Assembly: GCA_949358305.1 (NCBI GenBank)
Contig: OX442314.1
Coordinates: 38,599,211-38,663,210 of the forward strand
Length of the DNA: 64,000 bases
Source of the DNA: Strigamia acuminata
Taxonomy: Eukaryota > Arthropoda > Chilopoda > Geophilomorpha > Linotaeniidae
Direction: 5' to 3'
The notes below the pieces were generated by a model. The model was not told the origin of the DNA. It did no database searches and saw nothing but the letters and a program-made list of their open reading frames with translations. Below, in pieces: positions 7,776-21,800 of this stretch. Position 1 is the first letter of the stretch. The number at the start of each line of letters is the position of its first letter. The position numbers and the translations under genes were made by a program.

Positions 7776-10700
7776 TTATTTCGCAAGAATCGTCGCCAAC
7801 AGGGCCATCCGAACATACAATCCATTTTCCGCCTGCCGGAAATACGCAGCTCTCGGATCGCTGTCAAACAACGGACTGAAAAGAAAAAAGAAAAACAAAC
7901 CAATCAATCACACTCTTTATCGCTTCGCCATTTAAACCGCCATTTCAATACCTGATCTCCGTCAATCGTGGCAAAGGATGCATGACGATCATCTTGCTTT
8001 TAGCTTTCGCCATCAGTTTCGGCGTGATGACGAAATGTCCGCACGCTCGCTTATACTCTTCCTCGCTCGCAAACCTCTCCTTCTGTATCCGCGTCATGTA
8101 CAAAACGTCCGTATCGACGATCGCCGCCTCCAAACTATCGGATTCCTCCTGCTTGATCCCCCGTGCCGCAATCACGGCTTTCACACTCTCCGGCATCTCC
8201 AACGTCGGAGCGGCCACGTATCTCAGCACGACGTTGTAGAGCGTCAACAAATGCGCGAGCGAATGAACCGTCCGTCCGTTCTTCAAATCGCCTACCAATG
8301 TTATCTACCGTACACACCAATATATTTTAATAAAATAAATACACACAAAGCTCAATTTATATCTACCGTAAGATTGTTGACGGTGCCGATCTCTTCCCTT
8401 ATCGTGAACACATCGAGCAGCGCTTGCGTCGGGTGTTCGCCGATTCCGTCGCCGCCGTTGATGACCGGAACGGAGGCGAACGGCGCGGCTTTCTTGGCGG
8501 ATCCTTTGTGCGGGTGCCTGAGCACAATCACGTCGCAATTATTGGTCACCATCCGAATGGTATCTTCCAAACTCTCGCCCTTTTGGATCGACGAAGACGT
8601 CGAGTCCAAACAGTAGAACGATCCGCCGAGACGATGCATGGCGCTTGCGAACGAGTGATGAGTTCGCGTGCTCGCTTCGTAAAACACCAAACTCATTAAT
8701 TTACCCTGAAAAAATTAATTTCAGTTAAATTAAATTTTTTTTTTTTTTAAATTCAAATTGCCTTCAAAATAGAGTCGACCGGTTTGTCCCTGGGCAGCGG
8801 ATGTCTCAAATAGTGCGCAAACTGAAACAGAACGTTGAGTTGCTCCTTGTTGAACATGTCCACGCTGAGAACGTGTTTCCCTTTGAGCCCGAGAAGGGAC
8901 AGTCGGGCGAGCCATTCGTTCACGCCGCCTCTCTCCGGCGCGCACGTCTCTTTGATCGGCTTGGAAACGCCCAATGTTTTCAGCATCTCCTGGTACAGTT
9001 CGTTCGTTTGATTCTCCCTCACTGTTTTCTTGCCGACTAAATCGATGCCAGCGTGCTAAAAAAAAAATTTTTATTTAAAATAAAAATAAAAATAAAAATA
9101 AATTTAGATATTTTTATTTTTTTTACCGTTATTTGTCGATGTAAATTGGATTTTTTCATTTGCTGGCACACATCTTTTCCATACCCAGGCTTCGCCAGCA
9201 CTTGTCCGTCGACATACGCAACGTCGCCGTTCAGAACGACTCGGCGCACCTTTCCCTGCAGCTTGCGGCCCGTGTACGGTGTCCAGCCCGCTTTGGTGAA
9301 GCTCGTTTTCTCTCCCACAACCCACTCCTCGTCCAAATCCACTTCGATGTACGTGTTATTTTGGTCCGGCAATTTGAAGATTTGTTTCGGATTGTGGTGA
9401 AGTTTAGTTTCAATGTCCTATTAAAAACAAAAAAATGAGAAAATCATTTTTAAAACAAAAAAAAAATCCACTCAGATTACATCTAGTGTGAGTTTCCCTT
9501 CCACAACTGCAGTTAACAGCAAAGGCAACATCGTTTCTAAACCGGGAAAACCCGGCGGTGGCTTGTCGCTTAATTTTTCTTCCAAAATATGCGGAGCTGC
9601 GAAATAATAATTATTATTTTTACAATTATTATTAAAGAGCTTAATTTTTACCATGATCGGTTGCAAAGCAATCAATTATATCCAAATTGTCCCAGAGCGC
9701 TTTGCGGTCTTCCTCGGTGCCAACCAACGGCCGCACCTCCGCTTTGCTGAACCCCAGATCGACAATGTCTTGTTCGGTGAGAAACAGGTGATGCGGACAC
9801 ACTTCGCACGTGACGGGCAGGCCAAGTTTCTTGGCTTGGCGGATCAATTCGACCTAAAACAAAAATAATTTGTAACATTTTAAAATAATAAACAAACAGT
9901 TGAATTTTACTTCGTCTTTCCTCGCCACGTGGCAGACGTGCACCGGTCGCGTGTACAGACTGAGCAGTCCGAACACGCTGGCCAAAGTCATTCCCTCGGC
10001 GTGGACCATTATCGGAAGGCTTTTCGGCCAGTGCTTGAAATGCTGGACCAGCGCCGACACGCTGTTCATCTTGAGCGTCGAAAACGTGTCGTTCAAATAC
10101 ATTTTTAAAGCGATCACTTCCGACGACAATTCCGAGATGATTTTCGCATTCGTCGCGGTTGCGCCGGCAATTATTGCGTAGTCGCACCTGGCGCCGTTGG
10201 CCGCACACTGCAAGAAATCAATTTTATTTAATAATTTCAACGATTTTTAATATTTTTAAAACGTTTAACCTCTTTCATAATGTCCAAGGATTCTCTATCC
10301 GTGACTGCTGGATTTGTGTTCGGCATTACGCCGACGAGAGTTATTCCTCCTGCCAATGCGGCGGCCGTACCGGAAGCGTAATCTTCCTTGTGAGTGGCTC
10401 CGGGTTCCCGCAAATGCACGTGCATGTCGATTAAACCTTGAACGAGTAAAAATTGTATTTAAATTGTATTTAAACGTTCGTTTTTTTTATTTTTACCAGG
10501 CATGCGCACGATTCTCCTCGAGCAAATGCTGTCTATGTGCGTTTGGACTTGAGGGGGTTTGGATCCTATTAAGCGCAAAGCTTCGATCAACAGTTTGGCG
10601 CACTTTATGTCCGTGATTAATGGAATCGAGTAGTCGACGGCCATTCGTCTCGTTTTGTAGCCGGATGTCATGATCGAGGACACTCGGCGCGAACCGCTGG

Positions 10701-13700
10701 GTCGCATCGAAAGATTTATGACGAGGTCGAACTCCATTTTCGCCAAGTAGTCGGCAATGTCCAATAACTCCATTTTGGTCGCGTTTTCGTCAATATTTGC
10801 AAAAATGGATTGTTCCTAATTAAAATAAAAAATAAAAATAAGCAAAATTATAAATACAACTAATAAATATATGTAGAATCATGTAATACGTTTATCTTGA
10901 TGTCGTAGTAACTGTAAAAGTCAGCCGTTCCCCTGCTGCCGTACAACTGGTATCCCATTTTCTCGAGGGAACGAACACTGGCGACAAGTTCTCGTTTTTG
11001 CTGTTAAGAAAATGAAGAAAACATTAAATATAAAAATTTTTAGAAAATATAATAATTAGTACTTTGTAAGAGCCGATTGATAATAAAATGTTCTTTTTCG
11101 GGATGCGGAATCCAGTGCTGATCATGGCTTTCAAGTACGCTTCGTAACGGTTTTCGCCGAAACACGCAACTTCGCCCGTGCTCGCCATTTCGACTCCCAG
11201 AGTGACATCGGCGCCGTTCAAACGAGAAAACGAAAACTGAGGAACCTGGAACGAAAAATAAACGCAACATTAACATTTTCTCGACCATTTTCCTTTAATT
11301 TTATTCCAAATTTTACCTTAACTCCGACTTTATTTAAACAGCTTTTATCGAAATTGCAGGCGACGTCTCCTTCGCCGATTATGGCTCGCGTCGCTATGGC
11401 GACAAAATCGCAGTCCATCACTTTGGAAACGAACGGAAACGATCTCGACACTCGTAAATTGCATTCGATCACACTCAATTGATTATCCTAAATTAAATTT
11501 AAATTTAAATTCCGTCATTAAACGAGAAAAAAAGAATTTACTTTGGCAATAAGTTGTAAATTAAACGGTCCGGTGACGCACAGAGATTCGCCGATCTTTC
11601 GACAAATGTCCGCTATCATTTCCAGTGTTTCGGTGTTCAAATCTTGAGGCGGAATGACCAAAGTGGCGTCGCCGGAATGCACGCCGGCATTTTCCACGTG
11701 TTCGCACACGGCCATGCACAAAACTTTGCCCTCTTTCGCCACGGCATCCACGTCGATTTCCTGTGAAAAATATTAATTCCGTTTGTCATTTTTATTTAGT
11801 GATTAAATTAATGTTTCGTACTTTTGCTTCGAGAATGAATTTAGAGATGACTATGGGCTGTTTTGGCGACACGGCGGTGGCTTCGCTTAGGTACGATTTC
11901 AAGTCGTTGTCGGTGTACGCGACATTCATGGCGGCCCCGCTTAACACGTACGACGGGCGCACGAGACACGGATATCCAACGGTGTTGCAAAATTCCGTTG
12001 CGGACTGAAATTAATCAAATGAATAATTTAATAAATATTTTATTACAAGATTTAAATTATTTTACCTCTAAATTTGATCGCACTTTCCATTGCGGTTGAG
12101 AAATCTTCTTTTCGTCCAACATTCTCGAAAACTTGAACCGGTTTTCAGCGCCGTCGATGGAGTCCGCACTCGTGCCTAATATTCTCACCTAGAACGAAAT
12201 GAATTTTTAGATTTTTTTAATTTTATTTTAAATTTATAAAATTACGTTTCTCATGTGTAGTAACATGGCTATGTTGTTCGGAAGTTGGCCTCCCATGCTT
12301 AGAATAACACCGAGTGGACTTTCCAGCTCATAAATATCCATCACGCGCTGTAATAATAATAAAAATTAGAAAATATTTAATTTAAAAAATAATTTTTTTT
12401 TAAAAAATTTTTACTTCGAATGAGATTTCATCAAAATATAACCGATCACACATGTCATAATCGGTACTGACCGTCTCCGGATTGCAGTTGACCATTATAG
12501 TTTTCTTCCCGAGCTGCGAAAACAAATAAATGTAATTTTTATAATGATTTTTTTATATTTCGATTTCTAGCACACCTTTCTCAGCTCCCTGATGCATCCG
12601 ACAGCGCACCAATCAAACTCGACAGAACTTCCTATTCTGTAAACACCGGAGCCCAATACCATAACATGGTCGCCGGAAAATGATAAATCGTGACTGCTCG
12701 CGTTGTAAGTCATGTATAAATAGTTGGTAACGGCCGGCCACTCGGCGGCAACTGTATCGATTTGCTTGACAAATGGTTTCACGTCCTGTGCTTTGCGAGC
12801 CTCGCAAACTACAGATTCCGTCCTTAAAAGAAATTCAGAAATAATAAAATTCAGAAATTTAAAAATTCAGGAATTCAGGAATTCAAAAATTAAAAAAATT
12901 AAAAATTATGTAAAAATGTAAAAATTCAGAAAGCTGAACATACGTGTTTACACAATCCGCAATCTGTTTGTCTGAAAATCCCAACTGCTTGGCTTTCAAT
13001 AGGACTTCGCAACTTAGGATTTCATTCTGCGAAATAACGCGAAATTAGTCGTAAAATAAATTTTAAATTTAAATTTTTTACCATTGCTTCCTGCACATTG
13101 GTCGCTGCATCTTTTAATTTCGGTTCCAAAGCCTCCAACTCGAGTTCACACAAAATGATATTCCTCATTTTGTTCAAAAACCAAGGATCAATTTTAGTCA
13201 AACTGTACAACTTCTCGACCGTAAAACCGGCACGGAATGCCGCAGCCAGAACCAACATGCGTTTATCGGTTGGAAATATCAACTCCTAGTAAAATATTAG
13301 TCACTTTTCAACAAAATTCAAAACACAATTGCACATTACTTCTTCCGAAACTCCTTTAACGGTGGAATTAAATCCCGACAGCGACTCATCGGCCATGCGA
13401 AAAGCCTTTTGTAAAGTTTCTTCAAAAGTGCGACCGATCGCCATTACTTCACCGACGCTTTTCATCGAACTCCCAAGCTATCAAAACAAATAAAATAAAT
13501 AAATAAATTTATATGCGAATTATTTCTTTCACCTGTGTGCTGACATGGCTGAATTTGCCAAAATCCCAGCGCGGTATTTTGACCACACAATAGTCGAGAC
13601 TCGGCTCGAAACACGCAGTGGTGGAATTAGTGACGGAGTTTCTCAAGTTCGGCAGACTGTATCCCAGCGCCAGCTTAGCTGCAATGTAGGCCAACGGATA

Positions 13701-16580
13701 ACCGGTAGCTTTGCTCGCTAAAGCCGAACTGCGGGACAATCTTGCGTTGACTTCGATGATGTAATACTGTCGATTAAAATGTTAAATTAAAAATCTTGAA
13801 TTATTAAATTATAAATATTATTTTTGTTTTACCAATTGGGAGTCTGGACTGAGAGCGTACTGGATATTGCACTCGCCCACGATCTTTAAATGTCGCACGA
13901 CTTTAATAGCCGTCGTCCGTAGCAAATTGTATTCGGAATTGGTCAAAGTCTGGCTAGGCGCCACAACGATCGATTCACCAGTGTGGATCCCCAAAGGATC
14001 TACATTTTCCATGTTACAAACCTAGTAAAAAAATAATTAAATTTAAATTAAATTAAAATTAAAATCAAACTTACCGTGATGCAATTATCATAGGCGTCCC
14101 GAACAACTTCGTATTCGACCTCCTTCCAACCTTTCAGCGACTTATCCACCAACACTTGGCTAGAGTGGATGAATGCTTGGCGCAGAATCGTCAACAATTC
14201 GTCCTTGTCGTTGGCAAAACCAGACCCGAGTCCCCCCAAAGCGAAATCAGCTCGCACTAGGACCGGATAGCCCAGTTCTTCGGCAACAGCGATGGCCTGA
14301 ATAAATAAAACATTAAAAATTCACGAATTTCAATGTTTTTAAACCAATAATTACTTGTTCGTCATCAGACACGGATGCACTCGGTGCAACCTTCTCGCCA
14401 ATCTCGGCCATTATGCTGGAAAACACTTTGCGGTCTTCCGAATTCTGGATAGAATCAATCGGAGTGCCGAGCACTTGCACGTTGTATTTGCTAAAGATTC
14501 CGCTTTCGTTGAGCTTCAGTCCACAATTGAGCGCGGTTTGTCCGCCGAATGTGAGCAAAATACCGTCGGGTCTTTCGGATTTGATCACTTCTTCCACGTA
14601 GTGTTCGGTAATGGGTAGAAAGTACACGGTGTCCGCTAATCCTTTGGATGTTTGCACTGTAGCGATGTTTGGGTTTATCAAAACCGTTTGCACTTTTTCC
14701 TCGCGAAGTGCCTTGATTGCCTGAAATTTAATCAAATTTAATTAGTTTAGTTTTTGTGTGGGTTTGATTTGATGGAAAATATACTTGAGAGCCGGAATAA
14801 TCGAATTCTCCCGCTTGACCAATACTCAAGCCTCCTGAACCCAATATGAGAACTTTCTTGGGTTTCATGATTATCGGGGTTTTGGTTTGTATTCTCCGGT
14901 TTAATATTGATTTCAAATTCGGCCTAAAAATTTCAATAAATTTATTATTTGGTTTTGTGTTTGATTTCAATGTTTGCGTACATAATTCCGGTGTTTTTGG
15001 ACGAGTTAACTGCTTCCAAGAACACGTCAAAGAGCAGTTCTAAGTCGGTGGGTCCGGCATTATGCTCCGGATGAAATTGCACACTAAAAAATATTTAAAT
15101 TTTGAATTAAAATTCATTTTTGGGAATAAAAAACTGAAATAACCTAAAAAAGGGCTTGGAGGAATGAATGAGTCCTTCGTTGGAGTTGTCGTTACAATTT
15201 GTGAAAAGTGTTTCCCAATTTTCGGGAAGATTTTCGACATCCACTGCGTAGCCATGATTTTGTGACGTAATGAAACAGCGACCACTGGCGTCATGTGTGC
15301 AAGGCTGATTATGTCCGCGATTCCCAAACCTAATTTATTATCGGATAAATAAGAAAACTAAATAAAGATACCATTACAACTGTGTCAAATTGAGCGTACT
15401 TCATCTTATAAGTCTTCATTCCGGCAGCTTGAGCCAGGATTTGGTTCCCCAAACATATCCCAAACACTGGTTTGCACGGCTCGACTTGAAGCGCTTCAGC
15501 TACGGTTTTTATCGTGTCGGCGCAATTGATGGGGTCGCCTGGACCATTGCTAATAAAAAGTCCATCGTAATCTATAAAATAAATAAACAAATAAATAAAT
15601 GAAAATGTTAATTGTAAATAAACATTTTATTTTACCTGACGAGTCCAGTTTATAGTTCCATGGAACCACTTTGACTGCCGCACCGCGGTCGATCAGACAG
15701 CGGACTTGATTATATTTTAGCCCGCAGTCTATCAACGTGATTCGCGGACTTCCGCTTGGATTGTACTCTTTCACATCCTATAAATAAATAAAAAAATTAT
15801 TAAAGAATTGTTTGTCCGTAAATAAAAAAAAAATTACCGAACGAGACACTTCCGCTACTAAATTTCGAACGTTGGGATCAACAAATTCGACACTGGCCGG
15901 GTCGTCAGATTCCAATACAATCTTCAAATACAAAATAAAAGTTAAATGGATTTGTTGATTAGTGCGCTCAAATTGTCTCACTTTTCCCAAAATCGATCCT
16001 TTGGTTCGAACCTTTTTGGTCAATTCTCTCGTGTCGATTCCTACAATCAATCATTGAATTTAAAAAATTTAGTTTTTCAAATAATTAAGTTGTCCAACCT
16101 TCAATCCCTGGTATTCCTTGAGCTTGCATCCATTGGGACAACGACTTACACGCGTTCCAGTGATGGTAGTTCTCGCTAACTTCGCCTACAATCAATCCGG
16201 AAGCCCATATTCGTTCAGATTCAAACCACCTGCACAGAAACGCAATAAATAAATAAATAAATAAATAAATAAACACGAGGATTCATGTTGAAATTTACTT
16301 TGGAATATCGAACTCATCCCTCTCGTCGGATGGAACACCATAATTCCCAATTAATGGGTATGTTAAGATTATAATCTGCGACCTGTAGGATGGGTCAGTC
16401 AGTGCTTCTACATACCCAACCATCCCAGTTTGGAACACTAGAAAAGAAATTGGTGTTGTATTTATAATTATTAAGAAATATATATGTATATTTACCAACT
16501 TCTCCGGAAATTGTGTTTGCAGCACCAAAATGTTTACCGGTGTAAACACTCCCATCTTCGAGATACAGAGTTGCCTTCAT
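7776..16580 (-). CDS. CAD: CAD: glutamine-dependent carbamoyl-phosphate synthetase / aspartate transcarbamylase / dihydroorotase
   Basis: Catalyses the first three steps of de novo UMP synthesis in the cytosol. I traced 36 exons: 16580-16496, 16437-16299, 16229-16099, 16040-15982, 15921-15838, 15777-15636, 15571-15400, 15329-15144, 15083-14982, 14923-14785, 14720-14355, 14296-14075, 14021-13833, 13766-13533, 13477-13340, 13285-13082, 13026-12944, 12822-12576, 12513-12415, 12347-12246, 12188-12066, 12004-11822, 11760-11542, 11487-11317, 11245-11063, 11000-10890, 10815-10497, 10436-10270, 10207-9911, 9853-9652, 9596-9481, 9417-9127, 9055-8762, 8705-8367, 8304-7952, 7875-7776. They total 6,591 nt, 2,196 residues, in frame throughout. 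Domain order: glutaminase (1-366; Cys253, His337, Glu339), synthetase (about 390-1475), dihydroorotase (His1483, His1485, Lys1568, His1602, His1626, Asp1698), linker, transcarbamylase (S-T-R-T at 1945-1948; H-P-T-Q). The catalytic residues checked are intact. The linker before the transcarbamylase is shorter than in mammals. The ATG at 16,580 aligns with the family's N-terminus. Confidence 0.97.
8706..8761 (-). other. Non-canonical GC-AG intron in CAD (intron 33)
   Basis: The exon ends AAG and the intron begins GCAATT; the acceptor is TTTTTTCAG. Homology (I-L-K then G-K-L-M in the transcarbamylase N-terminus) and phase require this junction. All 34 other introns of the gene follow GT-AG. Confidence 0.8.
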
Positions 16581-18018
16581 TTTTATTTGAATAAAAATCA
16601 AACGGTGAAGAAGAAATGGAAACTAGTATCTGTAATGACAACAACAAAAATTAAATTAGTTAATTGAATTATTTAAATACAAAAATTTATTATTTTTTTA
16701 AATAAAAAAATTAAACAACATTTATTAAAGGGAATTCCAGATCATCATGACATGACACGCACTGAACTCAAACATATACACAAATCGTTTGATTTTACGT
16801 CCGGTTGTTGTAAAACCCGGATGGTTAAATTCATCTAGTAGAGAGGTGTCGAATAAGGGGCCACACTTGGGGGTTGTGAACTCAACTTCAATTTAAATTG
16901 GATCCACGTGTGATAAAGCGCGACATGAGCCACCACTGTTTGCTAATCTCTCAATAACAATCGAAAAATTTACAAACACGACTCGCGCGACAATGTTTTG
17001 TTTGTATTAACGTTAGGACCGGTCAAAACGAGTTATTTAACGCGTTAAAATATAAAAAATGCAAGGGAAGATCTCACAATGCTTTGTCCATGCTGCAATC
17101 CACGGCGGGTCTACGAACGAAGGTCATGTGACTAACTTCGTCACGAAAAGTGAGGGAAAGCTGAAGCGTGGCACTTTTAAATCAGCGCGAGTTCTCAGGT
17201 GTTTTTAAATGTCGGATTAATTGAAATGCTTTAAAGTTTTTCCAATTTTTAGGCCTATAAATATTGTGTTACCTTTTGGGTGTCTTTAGGGGTGTGTTAG
17301 AGCTCCGTGTGGCTGGTTGACTCTGGGACTGCAACAAGTTGAATGTGACTACTGACTAGAGACCGCTAAAAGCAATCGGGAGATTGAAAAGGAAGATTAA
17401 AGATTAGGACATTCCAATTAGTCACGAGATATTGTCTAGCCAATAACCGACTAGATTTTAGTGTTTTCTTTTTTTTGTTTATTGGATCTTGTTGTGGAAT
17501 TTGATATTTATCTTATCAAATGAACCAGACTATTTGTTACCAATGAGGCGAGTTGTTTTACTCAGATATCAAAATTCAGGGAAATTAATGCAAATTTTTT
17601 TTTTTAATTTTATTTGAAATGTCGCAAAAATTAGATTTCTGGAGGTTTATTGTCTGAACTCTGAATGCTTTATTTTCGCATGTTAAAATTAAGTTTTTCA
17701 TTGAAATGATCATTTTAGTCACAAAATAACTAACTACTTTGCCGCACGAGGCCGCTCATATGTTGGATTTTATTCATTAACTTATTTTAGTGTATTTTAT
17801 TTTTTATTTTTATAAAAAGAACAGCAGTCTGAGTTTTTTTTTCGGTTTAAAAGTTTCAAATATTTTAACCAAATGCCAAACGATCACACCAAGCGGAAGA
17901 AAAAGACAATTTTATTTCGTTTTAATTTTAATTTTTTTTCTAATTTATTTTTCAAAATTGTTCAAATTTCCATATAATTGAAATTGCATTTATTTCGGTC
18001 TAAAATTGAATTTTGTTT
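16581..18018. other. CAD 5' UTR and upstream region
   Basis: A plausible 5' UTR acceptor (CATTACAG at 16,630-16,637) suggests a non-coding first exon further up. A GC-richer patch near 17,090-17,200 is a candidate promoter but has no definite core element. The rest, to the Gypsy LTR, is AT-rich with no supportable gene. Confidence 0.35.
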
Positions 18019-18022
18019 TGTT

Positions 18023-18843
18023 TGTCGCGTCCTACCTGGTGATAGGTTTAAATAGCGCTAACGTGTAATACTTTACCTGTGATCAATTATGCAAATACCC
18101 AAATGAATACCAAATGTATTTAAATGAACAAGTAATTTATTCAGTAGGCTTGAAGGCCTTAAAATACACTTAGTAATAATTCTAGAGTCGACGTGGTCAG
18201 CGTCGAACAAAGGATTTCTCAAGATGGCGTCGTCGGTTCCGCGTGGTCGACGGAACAAAGGCGGCGTCTCGAGTTGTCGTTAATTCGTCACGGATTCGTC
18301 TTCACGGACGCGGTGGAATGCTCTTTCGAGTCTTCTATCCGTGCCTGTTGTCTAGGGTTTGGTTTAGCGTCGCAGAGGCCTCGTCTAGGAACTTTGGGGT
18401 TCCCTACAAAGCACTCGGACACTTACTTCGGCGAATAATCGTCTGGGCGATTATTCTGGGTGATTTCACAAGGGCTATTCTCGTGCTTTCGCAGGAATAG
18501 CTCGCAAGTGACTTCGTGAGAGTTACAGTTTGCACTTTACTCAGCGATCCTCGATCAATCCTAACTTGTAGTTGAAGTTGGCCTGACGGTGAGGTAGTTG
18601 CTGTGTTCTTGGTGTCGTTTGTGTAAGTTCTGACTTTAGGCGGGAAACACAGCCTTTTATGCAGTGGGGTGAAGGGCCGGCGATCAACCAATGGGGGCTG
18701 ACCACCAGCCGCTTCCTCCCCTCGGGGCACACACCTGCCATGGGGAGGCGGAGCCAACTCGGGGGGGAACGACTCTTCAATCATAGTGACTCAGAGGACA
18801 AGTATCCGCCCTGGGGGGACACTTATCCAACTGGGTCACCACA
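18023..18843 (-). repeat. 3' LTR of the Gypsy element
   Basis: 821 bp, TG...CA on the minus strand, with TSD TGTT at 18,019-18,022. The purine tract GGAGGAGGGA lies immediately inside (18,847-18,856) and serves as the plus-strand primer. ORFs within it are duplicated in the other LTR and are not genes. Confidence 0.92.
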
Positions 18844-18888
18844 CGTCCCTCCTCCAGCTTCGATCTCGGATCGGAGCGATCTCAAATT

Positions 18889-21800
18889 TTATCGTTCTCC
18901 TCTGCGGAGCGCCGGCAATACACCTCTGCATGGGCGGAGGATAACCGGTGGTACTGCTGGTGGCGGCGGTGGTAAATCCGGGGGCAGGGAGGTTGTCAGA
19001 TCCGCCGGATTCTGCCGCTCATTGATGAAATATTGCGGGTGACCACCGACGGGTTCGCCGATCAGTCCCGTACGCTCATGGATCCAAATCCGGGTAGATG
19101 CAGGGAATCGGTCTGGAACGAGTCGAATCCTTCGCGACTCGGCGCTCGATCCGGGCTTCCTGTGGGCCCGTAGGATACGGCGATGGAAGACGGCGTCCAT
19201 GGTAGATCGGGCTTCTCTATTTAGCCATTTGAGGATCGACTCGCCATGATCATCGGAGGCAATGATGCGCTGTCGCGTGAGCTCCGACATCTGAAGGAAT
19301 GGATACTCCACTCCCAACCTCAAGTAAAGCTGCGCTGCTGGGGGCGGCGGAGGCGATGGAGGAAGTGGAATCTCCATGGGACTCTCCAACGGTGGCGTAG
19401 CCAGCTCTGTTGCAAGAGCGGCCAGCTCTGCCGCTGGTGGTGAAGGAGAGGGCAGCGGAGGAGTTCGTGGTCCTCGGTTGGAGCGCTTCGGAATCAATTT
19501 GGGTCGATTCGCGTACCGCTTCTCCTTCGGGAATACCGGCTTTGGGGTCGGTATGTATGGTTGGACCGCCGCCTCTGGGGGGGCGGTCTCGATGGCCTGT
19601 GGTAGGCTCGCTGCCGTTCCCGGTATCTCCGGAGCCTCCCGAATTGTTCGCAACAAGGAAGGGTGGACTCCGGGGTTCCGGTAGCGGAATGCTAACGAAC
19701 GCATCTTTGAAAACTGTAGGCCTGGGTTTTCTGTATTTCTGGCCAGGTCGAAGCGCAGCGAGGCGGGCTCAGGAGTCCATCCGGCCCATACCTGGTACAA
19801 CGCCCGAGGAAGGTGAACTCCCTCACGGTCGACGATTGTCCAGGCCGCCATAGCCTGCCGACTGTCCAAGAAGACGCCCAGGGACAACAGCTGGGCCAAG
19901 ACGTTCGTCACGGCCAAATTCAAACTGCTCCGATGGCAGGGGTGAGCGCGGTCCGGATTGTCACTGAATTGTTGTGACAGCGTCCGCATCTGTTCGATCG
20001 CCCAATTGATGTGGTGAGTTTGGGCGGCGTCGGCCTGTCGTATGGCCAACTCGGCAATCGCGGGGTTCTCGTATTCGGCCAGATATTCTTGTAGTTCGCT
20101 GAGTGGAGGATAGGCCGCTTCACGCCGGCACCGGGCGTCCATCTCTCGCTGTGCGTACCACTCGGCGTTGCGATGAGGTCGATACACGCGTGGCGTTGGG
20201 GGTGATGGTGGACGGCCCAACCCGGGTAAGTCATCGTATCTGACCCGTTTCGGAGTTGGATCTCCCACCGGAATCATCCGGGGAGGAGTCCACGCGGTCA
20301 CGGCTGGGTTTGTACCCTCGAGGAGTGGCGGCCATCGCGGTTGCACCTGTGGGGGCACAAGCGCGGTTGGCACAGCCGGTGTTGAGCTCGACGGCCGGTT
20401 GGCCGCGTATCCTCGGAAGGCGTTCTTCAATGCCACGGCCAGATCCTGCTTCGTAACCGGTCCATCCTTATCCGACTCATCTTGGGACAATTGTTCCTCC
20501 GTCAATTCTCCCAAATCGATCTCCGCTTGGAGCCTGGATGGCCCAGCCGTGGGTCCGAGACTTCGGGGTTCGGATCTTTTCACGGCGGCCATCTCTCGCT
20601 CTTTCTCCAATCCTTTAGCGATCAGAGACTGTGCACGCATCTTCTGTCGTATTTTACGCTTCCGATTCCTCCTGGTGCTGGCTGCGACGGACCTTCGTTG
20701 GACCGTCCTCTGGGGGACGTCCGTCGGAGAATCCGGTCTCTGGTATGATGAGACGGTTCGTCGCGACGAGGATTGATCTGACGACTGTGTGGTAATCGCC
20801 ATAAACAACGAGGATCTTTTCTTTCCTCGATCTTGGTGTGTCTCGGTCCTCGCAGCCCAGTGGGCGGAAGATTCGACTGTTCGCTCAGCCCGCGCGTCGT
20901 CTGGCGAGGCAGGCTCGAGCGTTACTACTCGGCGACACTCCGAGCGCACGACAACTCGAGTTCGGGAACTGGAGCTGCTCGAGCGGCTGCGGTAGTCGCG
21001 ACTCGTTGACGGGCCGGCCTCTATTGGGGAGACGGCCTGTCTTCTTCGTGCGGGTCCGCGTGGAGCGGACTCCGCCGGACGCTTCGATCTTCTGTGATGG
21101 CGGCGACTTCCCAGGATACCAGCGTGGTATAACTGCCACATCTCAGACTGCGTGGCCGTAAAATTCGCCGGCGGTATCCATCTGGGTGTCAGATGGTCTT
21201 CTTCGATGTCGCGAAGCCATCTACGGATTTCTTCGGGGGAGAAACCGTTTCTCTCGAGAACTCGGGTTACTCCGTGAGTCTCGGTGCGCTTTAAGCGTTT
21301 GATCTCGTCGTCCACTATTCTCTGGCGGGCTGCCAAGGTCGGGGCCTCGCGCCACCTGTGGGAGGTGTGCAGCTCGGCCACCGTGCCTGGGTAAGCCTCT
21401 TCCAGATACCCGGAGTAAACGGGGCTCGGCGGATCCGCATCGGGTGGGATCCGCGGCCCCACTCGCTCCCTCATCTCCTTCGTCATGCACTCGACCAGCG
21501 TTTTCAATCGCTCGAATTTTTCTTCGAGGGTCCTGGAATACATCAATCGAATTTTCCAGGCGCTGGTCTCCGCAGGATAGGCCTGCCGCAGGTAAATCGG
21601 CAGGGCTCCGCGAAAGATGTTGTTGGCGGTTGACGCCGTCGGAGGCAGGGCGTCCCACGATTCTAGCGGGTCGACCTGAATAATTTTAGATCACAAGATT
21701 AATATAATAAATCCCAGTTAACGATGGGGATCAGAAATATGCTCAAGATCGACGGTGGCAGCAACTCCTTTCTTTTGTTGCGGCCGTCGGTCTTATTTTC

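Noticed and set aside
21221-21658. Separate 145-codon minus ORF
   Set aside because: Overlaps ORF3 exon 2 in another frame; shadow of the real frame.
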